From: an uncultured Bdellovibrionales bacterium
Lineage (GTDB): Bacteria; Bdellovibrionota; Bdellovibrionia; Bdellovibrionales; JAMPXM01
NCBI GenBank assembly: GCA_937927435.1
Contig: CALBDW010000156.1
Span: forward strand, 1 to 19,355
Direction of reading: 5' to 3'
DNA length: 19,355 nucleotides
Under the pieces are notes generated by a model that saw only the letters and a program-made list of their open reading frames with translations, did not search any database and was not told the DNA's origin. Positions within the stretch are counted from its first letter, which is position 1. Each line of letters begins with the position of its first letter. This document shows positions 14,030 to 19,355 of the stretch, one piece after another. The position numbers and the translations under genes are program-made.

Positions 14030-15427
14030 ATGAGACTTCATTCCATCCTGACGGTCATTGTTCTCACGCTTCTCTCCCTTTCTCCGTTGACCGCTCGCGC
14101 ACAAGAGGGATCCGGAGGGCTTTATATCAAAGTCGACAGCCCGAACTTCAAAAAGAGCGTGATGGCGATCCCGCCCTTTCAGTTCACCGGCTCTCCCAAC
14201 TCGGCTAAGAATGGAATCGAAATCGGCAAAGAGCTGTACGACGTTTTTAAGAACGACATGGAAGTGAGCGGATTCTTCACCTTGATGAATCCGAGCGCTT
14301 TCATAGAAGACGTGAGAAACGTCGGGCTCCGGCCCGCCACGATTGAAAGCGGCGGTTTCAAGTTCGAAAGCTGGCAACAAATCGGCGCTGAGTTCTTGGT
14401 TCGTGTCGGTTACCGCGTTTTGGGCGACTCACTCACAGTCGACACCTACACGTACTACGTTCCGCAACAAAAGCTGATTCTCGGCAAAACGTACAAATCG
14501 ACGGTCAATTCGGTCCGCACGGTCGCTCACACGTTCGCCAATGACCTCGTGAAAGAACTGACCGGGCAAAGGGGTATCTTCCTTTCGAAAATCGTCGTTT
14601 CACGTTCGACCCGCCCCCACGAAAAAGAAATTTTCATCATGGATTGGGATGGCGGAAATCCGAGACAGGTCACAAACCACCGCTCGATCGCCCAGTCTCC
14701 GACATGGTCCTTCGACGGCAAGATGATCGCCTACAGCGCCTTCGCCTATCACGTGAAGGAAAAGACCCGTAACATGGACCTCTTCACCTACAGCCTTGAA
14801 ACAGGGAAGCGCCTTCTCGTTTCATATCGCCGCGGCATTAACTCAGGCGCGAGCTTCACGCCCGACGGCCGCAGCATCCTGCTCACGATTTCAAATGAAG
14901 GAACTCCGGACATTTACCGGATCAATCTCGACGGCAAAGGCCTCGTCCGCCTCACCCATTCCACCGGCGGTGTCATGAATGTTGAACCGGTGATGAGCCC
15001 CGACGGAAAGAAAATCGCGTTTTCCTCGACTCGAGCGGGCCGACCGATGATCTATGTCATGGATGCTGACGGCTCGAACGTTAAACGCCTGACGTTCGCG
15101 GGCGAATACAACTCCACGCCGGCATGGTCTCCCGACAGCAAGCGGATTGCCTTCGCCGGCCTCGATAAAACACACTACGATATCTTCGTTATGAACGCCG
15201 ACGGAACGAACATGATCAGAATCACGTCGGCCAAGAAACCGAACGGTAAGATGGCGAATAACGAAGACCCCTCATTCTCGCCCGACGGGCGCTACATTCT
15301 TTTCCGCAGCGACCGTACTGGAAAATACCAACTTTACATTGCAAGCGCCGACGGCGAGTTTGAGCGCCGCATAACATTCGACCAACATGAATACTTCAAA
15401 CCCCGGTGGTCCCCGGCTTTTGAGTGA
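14030..15427 (+). CDS. tolB: Tol-Pal system periplasmic protein TolB
   Basis: 465 residues. The signal peptide spans 1-24 (LTVIVLTLLSLSPLTARA|QE). An N-terminal alpha/beta domain (about 30-175) is followed by a six-bladed beta-propeller made of repeats such as SPTWSFDGKMIAYSAF, PVMSPDGKKIAFSSTRAG, PAWSPDSKRIAFAG and PSFSPDGRYILFRSDRTG, each followed by an IYVMDADGSNVKRLT-type strand. TolB binds Pal and outer-membrane porins and is released by TolA. AAGGA lies seven bases before the ATG, 32 bases after the tolA stop. No pal gene follows within the window. Confidence 0.95.
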   Translation: MRLHSILTVIVLTLLSLSPLTARAQEGSGGLYIKVDSPNFKKSVMAIPPFQFTGSPNSAKNGIEIGKELYDVFKNDMEVSGFFTLMNPSAFIEDVRNVGLRPATIESGGFKFESWQQIGAEFLVRVGYRVLGDSLTVDTYTYYVPQQKLILGKTYKSTVNSVRTVAHTFANDLVKELTGQRGIFLSKIVVSRSTRPHEKEIFIMDWDGGNPRQVTNHRSIAQSPTWSFDGKMIAYSAFAYHVKEKTRNMDLFTYSLETGKRLLVSYRRGINSGASFTPDGRSILLTISNEGTPDIYRINLDGKGLVRLTHSTGGVMNVEPVMSPDGKKIAFSSTRAGRPMIYVMDADGSNVKRLTFAGEYNSTPAWSPDSKRIAFAGLDKTHYDIFVMNADGTNMIRITSAKKPNGKMANNEDPSFSPDGRYILFRSDRTGKYQLYIASADGEFERRITFDQHEYFKPRWSPAFE

Positions 15428-17870
15428 TCCGCCGGATCTCACACAATACTCCGAATCTGAAATCGACGCCGCTCGCTCCTGGCCGGCGATCGATCTCTAT
15501 CTTCGTTTGATCGAAAAGACACCATCCTCCTTAAGCGACGAACTTCGCTTAAAACGCCATCGCTCTTGGTTGCAGTGCGCGCTCGCGACTTATCATGACC
15601 GCGTGCCGGCTGAAGCCGTCTGCCGGTTCTGGTCACACGCAGCCGACGAATTGATTCTTCGCGCCTGGCGTGATTCCGGATGCGCGCGAGCGGGCTACGC
15701 GCTGATCGCCCTGGGTAAACTGGGATCGGAAGAATTGAATTTGAGTTCCGACGTGGACCTCGTCGCGGTCCGGCCCGACGGATCAACGCCGGATCTGAAA
15801 GCCTTGCGGGAGTTCACCTCACTTCTTTCCGAAGTGACGCCATTCGGTTACGCCTTGCGCGTGGATCTTTCATTGCGTCCTGGCGGACGCGCGAGCGCGG
15901 CACTCCCGACTGTAAGCGAACTTATCCATCACTATGGTTATCACGGCGAGATGTGGGAGCGCCTTGCCTACGTACGCATGCGCTTTCTGAGCGCCCCGTC
16001 TGAAATCGAAAACGAAATTTCCGGGTTTCTGCGGAAGTTTTCTTACAGGAAGCATCTCGACTTCACTTTGCTCGACGAACTTAAGGGACTCCGAGCCAAA
16101 ATCAGAAATGAATACTTCGAGTCGCGCCCGGGAGTTTACAACTTAAAGCTAGGCATCGGCGGTATTCGGGAACTGGAACTTTTCGTTCACGCGCTTCAAG
16201 TGCTTCACGGAGGGCGAAATGTTCTTCTGCAGACGAACTCGACGACGAAAGCAATCGACCGGCTCCAGGAGCTTGGCCTTCTCCCTCCGGATGAATGCGA
16301 ATTCCTTAAAAACGCTTATTGGTACCTGCGAAGACTCGAAAACCGCATTCAGGCTTTCGAAGACCAACAAACCTATTCGATCCGTCTCGACAAGCCGAAC
16401 GCGGCTCTTCCGAACGATCTCGTCGCCGACTTAACGAAAGTCACAACCCGCGTCGCCACCATCGCCGATTCGTTCTTCGGCGTCGAGGAACAGACCCCAG
16501 GCCTCCCCTCGACTGCCGAAGCGCAAGCGGCTTGGCTCGGAGAGCTCGGTTTTTCGAAAACTTCACGTGAAGAGACATGGCCCGAACTACTCGCCGCCAC
16601 AGCTCTTAGCCGGCGGAGCGAAGCTGACGAACGAGCTCGCTTGGTTTTTCTTCACGGCTTCGTCACAAAACTCGCCGCGACCGGACTCGACAAGGACTTG
16701 GGGCTCTCTCTTCTTCTCGATTTCGTAAAAGCCATTCGCGCGAAAGCCAGCTTCTTCACTCTCCTCAACCGCGAACCGCGCGTGCGGGACGAACTCGCCA
16801 ATTTGTTTTCTATCTCCCCTTACCTGGGGACGATCTTAGCCTCGCGGCCCGAGCTGATCGACGAATTCATACTCCGCAAAAAAGCCGAGCCTTCTACCGA
16901 CTTCAATACATTGCTCGATGAACTCGCGGACAGACGTTTGCTTGCAGAACTCGTGGCCGCCAACCGCTTTCTCGCCGACCGTGATCTCGCGACGATGACC
17001 ATGAATCTCACGAAGAACGCGGACGAGATCTGCCTGACATTACTCGAACGCTTGAAGTCCGATCTTGGAGAAAGCGATCTCGGCCTGATCGCCTTGGGAA
17101 AATGGGGCGGTCGGGAACTCGGGCTTCGATCGGATCTCGATTTCATTTTCATCACTCGTAATGATCCGAGCCCGACGGCGCAGAAAACAGCGAAGCGTTT
17201 TCTGTCGCGGATCACAGAGCCGCATCGGGGCGGTTCAATTTACCCGGTTGACATGCGCCTGCGTCCCTCGGGGAACGCCGGCCCGATCTTGGTCTCGGAA
17301 GAAAAGCTGCACGAATATCTGCTTCACAAAGCCGCAGCCTGGGAGCGACAAGCGTATCTGCGCGCGCGGCCATTGACGACGCTCAATGATTCGCCCGCAA
17401 AGTCCGCAGCGTCACGGGGCTTGAGTCCAGAGGACCTCAACGAATTACGTTCAATCCGTTCACAACTGTTCTCCAACCAGATCAACAGCGACGTCTTCGA
17501 CCTCAAATTCACGGTCGGCGGACTCGCAGATATCGAGTTCACGACTCAGATCGCCCTTCTCAAGCGGAGGGAGTTCTCTCTTGATCCGTCAACTCGCGGC
17601 ATGATTCAATATTTAGAGGGCATTGACGCGAATTGGGCAAAAGTCGGACCGACGATTCGTGAAGGTTATGAGTTTCTGCGAAAAGTTGAACAGTTGTTTC
17701 AACTGACGACGAGCTATACGGAATCCAAACTCCGGCTCAAGTCGAACGAGTTTTCACGGCTTGCGCGCGTTTTGGATTTAACGGCGCACGATCTTTTCGA
17801 GGAACTGCGCGCCCGGCAGAAAACCCTTTTCGATGCGCTCAAGGATGTGCGCGATCTTGATCGGTCCTAA
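15387..17870 (+). CDS. glnE: bifunctional glutamine synthetase adenylyltransferase/adenylyl-removing enzyme GlnE
   Basis: 827 residues with two nucleotidyltransferase halves. The N-terminal deadenylylating domain carries GKLGSEELNLSSDVDLV (D122, D124). The C-terminal adenylylating domain carries GKWGGRELGLRSDLDFIF (D583, D585). Each is followed by a matching helical domain (YHGEMWERLAYVRMR and KAAAWERQAYLRARPL, then the GGIRELELF and GGLADIEF motifs). GlnE adds AMP to, or removes it from, glutamine synthetase according to PII and glutamine, setting nitrogen assimilation. It is shorter than the E. coli protein (946), mostly at the N-terminus. The ATG lies inside tolB (41-base overlap) and lacks a Shine-Dalgarno; a TTG at 15420, next to the tolB stop, is an alternative start. 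Confidence 0.93.
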   Translation: MNTSNPGGPRLLSDPPDLTQYSESEIDAARSWPAIDLYLRLIEKTPSSLSDELRLKRHRSWLQCALATYHDRVPAEAVCRFWSHAADELILRAWRDSGCARAGYALIALGKLGSEELNLSSDVDLVAVRPDGSTPDLKALREFTSLLSEVTPFGYALRVDLSLRPGGRASAALPTVSELIHHYGYHGEMWERLAYVRMRFLSAPSEIENEISGFLRKFSYRKHLDFTLLDELKGLRAKIRNEYFESRPGVYNLKLGIGGIRELELFVHALQVLHGGRNVLLQTNSTTKAIDRLQELGLLPPDECEFLKNAYWYLRRLENRIQAFEDQQTYSIRLDKPNAALPNDLVADLTKVTTRVATIADSFFGVEEQTPGLPSTAEAQAAWLGELGFSKTSREETWPELLAATALSRRSEADERARLVFLHGFVTKLAATGLDKDLGLSLLLDFVKAIRAKASFFTLLNREPRVRDELANLFSISPYLGTILASRPELIDEFILRKKAEPSTDFNTLLDELADRRLLAELVAANRFLADRDLATMTMNLTKNADEICLTLLERLKSDLGESDLGLIALGKWGGRELGLRSDLDFIFITRNDPSPTAQKTAKRFLSRITEPHRGGSIYPVDMRLRPSGNAGPILVSEEKLHEYLLHKAAAWERQAYLRARPLTTLNDSPAKSAASRGLSPEDLNELRSIRSQLFSNQINSDVFDLKFTVGGLADIEFTTQIALLKRREFSLDPSTRGMIQYLEGIDANWAKVGPTIREGYEFLRKVEQLFQLTTSYTESKLRLKSNEFSRLARVLDLTAHDLFEELRARQKTLFDALKDVRDLDRS

Positions 17871-17886
17871 GATCATGGAGGATTTC

Positions 17887-18714
17887 GTGGCCGCAATCGT
17901 GCAGAAAGTTTTGGCTGCGTTGATTTTCATTGGTGCCGTGACTGCGGGAATGCAGCTCGGCACCCGCGCGCAAGGCCAAATGGGCCCGCATGTTTCGCCG
18001 CAATCGGAATCATCGTTGGAGCCGACAACTCCACCGGTGAATGATTTCCAAACGCAAAATCAGGCACCCGCATCCAACCCGACGCCGCAGACCAATAGGC
18101 CCTTTGTTCCGTCCAAGGTGATCACCTACAACCCGATTCCCGCTAAATTCGAGGACCCCAGGATGGTCCTTCGCACGTCGATGGGCAACATCACCATCCG
18201 CCTTTTCCCGACTATCGCGCCTCAAAACGTCCGCAACGTCGTTCAACTCGCGCGCGGTGAAAAAGATTTCATCGATCCCAAAACGGGAAGAAAAGTGCGG
18301 CGGCCATTTTATAATGGCTTGACCTTTCATCGCGTGATCCCGGGATTCATCATTCAAGCGGGCTGCCCGATCGGCAACGGCCGCGGCGGCCCCGGTTACA
18401 CCGTGCCGGACGAATTCAGTCCCGCCGCCCGCTTCTCGGCTCCTGGCATGGTCGCAATGGCTCCGCGGCGCAACGGCGGCGAAATCAAGAAGGACACGAA
18501 CGGAAGTCAGTTCTTCATCACGCTCGAGCCGATGCCGGACGGTAATGATAAATACACGATCATCGGCCAAGTCGAAAAAGGCATGGACGTCGTTCGACGC
18601 ATTTCCCAGGTGAGGACGGGGCCAACAGACCGGCCCATCCGCCGGGTCTACATCAACAGCGTGGATATCATCGACCGCAGCGGAATTTACGATCAGAAAA
18701 ACACCTCTCATTAA
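17887..18714 (+). CDS. exported cyclophilin-type peptidyl-prolyl cis-trans isomerase
   Basis: 275 residues from a GTG with GGAGG five bases ahead (17877-17881). An upstream in-frame ATG at 17875 contains that GGAGG and has no site of its own; an ATG at 17833 would overlap glnE. A signal peptide (about 1-28, VLAALIFIGAVTAGM to AQG) is followed by a proline-, glutamine- and serine-rich linker to about 85. The cyclophilin domain occupies about 92-255: FYNGLTFHRVIPGFIIQAG (catalytic R149, with Q157), GPGYTVPDEF, NGSQFFITL (F208) and NDKYTIIGQVEKGMDVV. It should speed proline isomerisation of envelope proteins in the periplasm. It follows glnE by 16 bases and is the last gene of the tol operon. 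Confidence 0.93.
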   Translation: MAAIVQKVLAALIFIGAVTAGMQLGTRAQGQMGPHVSPQSESSLEPTTPPVNDFQTQNQAPASNPTPQTNRPFVPSKVITYNPIPAKFEDPRMVLRTSMGNITIRLFPTIAPQNVRNVVQLARGEKDFIDPKTGRKVRRPFYNGLTFHRVIPGFIIQAGCPIGNGRGGPGYTVPDEFSPAARFSAPGMVAMAPRRNGGEIKKDTNGSQFFITLEPMPDGNDKYTIIGQVEKGMDVVRRISQVRTGPTDRPIRRVYINSVDIIDRSGIYDQKNTSH

Positions 18715-18718
18715 CCCC

Positions 18719-18775
18719 GACGGCGCCGTCTAAATCTTAGACACCGCATGACGATAGCCGGCAGAAGCCGCCGGC
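18719..18775. repeat. cluster of inverted repeats after the cyclophilin gene
   Basis: Three adjacent inverted repeats: GACGGCGCCGTC (18719-18730, a perfect 12-base palindrome), GTCTAA-ATC-TTAGAC (18728-18742, 6-bp arms), and GCCGGC-N7-GCCGGC (18757-18775, 6-bp arms). None is followed by a T-run, so they are not classical terminators, but they lie where the operon transcript should end. Confidence 0.45.
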
Positions 18776-18839
18776 GACCGCCGCTAAATCGAAATAAAGG
18801 GCCTTCCACCCCCGAATTTTGAGAACGGCTTTTGCCTCG

Positions 18840-18856
18840 CCTCCAGGTACTGGAGG
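18840..18856 (+). promoter_or_regulatory. strong hairpin containing the Shine-Dalgarno of the last gene
   Basis: CCTCCAG, the three-base loop GTA, CTGGAGG: a perfect 7-bp stem. Its 3' arm contains the only good Shine-Dalgarno, GGAGG (18852-18856), 11 bases before the ATG at 18868. The 5' arm CCTCC mimics the anti-Shine-Dalgarno. If it folds in the mRNA, initiation would be blocked until the stem opens. Confidence 0.45.
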
Positions 18857-18867
18857 AACGAAAGCCC

Positions 18868-19355
18868 ATGGCCCACACCTTTAGATGCTTCACAAAATCA
18901 GCGATCCACCTGTTCACAGCGCTTTCGCTGGTCGCTCCATCGGTGTCACTGGCCCAAAGGGCGCCCCAAGGGCCCCAGACGCCTCAGTCCGCGCAAGCCG
19001 ACCTCCAAGCAGCAGGCGGTCTGCTCCTTAAAACCGAAGAGATGATGAGAAAAACCCGGCAGGAATTGAGTGAGTTGACCGACTCAAACGGCAACGTCCG
19101 CAACTCCTCCAATCAAAAACGGGCCGATGAACTCCGCCAACGCCTGCAAATTCTCTCTTCTGTCGCGAACGACCTCGCTCGCTTTGTCGGCCGGCACGGC
19201 GGAGAGTTCGAAGTCGCCTTCGTCGTCGACCCCAAGAAAGGTCCGAGCGAGGACAACATCAAATCGGCACGCATCTCATTACCGCCATCCGCATTAAGCG
19301 AAGTCGATCTCGAAGCTTCTGCGAAACAAACAAGCCGCGTGCACGCCCTCGTTAA
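18868..19355 (+). CDS. secreted protein of unknown function (truncated by window edge)
   Basis: An open frame of 162 codons from an ATG at 18868 to the window end without a stop. Residues 1-30 form a signal peptide (IHLFTALSLVAPSVSLA|QR). Next comes a proline- and glutamine-rich stretch (APQGPQTPQSAQ), then a helical segment (about 45-115) with repeated heptad-like leucines (LLLKTEEMMRKTRQELSELT; ADELRQRLQILSSVANDLARF), and then a probable beta strand (GGEFEVAFVVDPKKGPSED). I do not recognise it. A periplasmic helical protein is likely. GGAGG lies 11 bases before the start, inside a hairpin. Confidence 0.65.
   Translation, partial: MAHTFRCFTKSAIHLFTALSLVAPSVSLAQRAPQGPQTPQSAQADLQAAGGLLLKTEEMMRKTRQELSELTDSNGNVRNSSNQKRADELRQRLQILSSVANDLARFVGRHGGEFEVAFVVDPKKGPSEDNIKSARISLPPSALSEVDLEASAKQTSRVHALV

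Noticed and set aside
18010..18711. 233-codon minus-strand open frame opposite the cyclophilin gene
   Set aside because: Antisense shadow of a clear cyclophilin; composition rich in His, Arg and Asp with no structure that I can recognise.
1..19355. Mobile elements, CRISPR arrays, tRNA, rRNA, toxin-antitoxin or defence genes
   Set aside because: No transposase or integrase motifs, no regularly spaced direct repeats, no cloverleaf or rRNA-like stretches. Gene content is core metabolism and envelope throughout.

Overview
The window comes from a Gram-negative, double-membrane bacterium of about 55% GC. It carries a Tol envelope system, a lipobox lipoprotein, several exported proteins and FtsEX. 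A member of Bdellovibrionota or a related deltaproteobacterial-type lineage is plausible. The grounds are the complete suf operon with a two-domain Nfu, a tol operon followed by glnE, and the small 'HVQTEDWG' protein ahead of ftsE. This placement is an inference from gene content, not a phylogeny.

Layout. Positions 1-2457 (minus strand) hold a division operon: a small conserved protein, ftsE, ftsX and the N-terminal 160 residues of an EnvC-like exported coiled-coil protein that runs off the window. Positions 2586-4949 (plus strand) hold a two-gene unit: an HEXXH metallopeptidase-like lipoprotein and a membrane-anchored protein of unknown function. Positions 4968-10881 (minus strand) hold a complete SUF iron-sulfur operon, read rrf2-sufB-sufC-sufD-sufS-nfu. 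Positions 11123-11917 (plus strand) hold a membrane-anchored glycerophosphodiesterase-like protein that has lost its active site. Positions 11972-18714 (plus strand) hold a tight operon, tolQ-tolR-tolA-tolB-glnE-cyclophilin. From 18868 to the window end there is a truncated secreted protein of unknown function.

How the genes work together. FtsEX with a periplasmic EnvC-type activator couples ATP hydrolysis to peptidoglycan splitting at the septum, and TolQRAB pulls the outer membrane inward during constriction. So both ends of the window serve envelope constriction, while the centre builds and delivers Fe-S clusters under a cysteine-bearing Rrf2 repressor. Most genes inside operons overlap by 1-8 bases or lie within about 25 bases of each other, which points to translational coupling.

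Nothing resembles a mobile element, CRISPR array, tRNA, rRNA, phage or defence island. The gene set is mainly core housekeeping. The most unusual items are the unknown proteins (2110-2388, 2586-4949, 18868-end), the degenerate GDPD protein, and several non-coding structures around start codons. I corrected several starts from ribosome binding sites and promoter position: the small protein before ftsE, sufD, nfu and the cyclophilin. No gap without a gene exceeds 300 bases.
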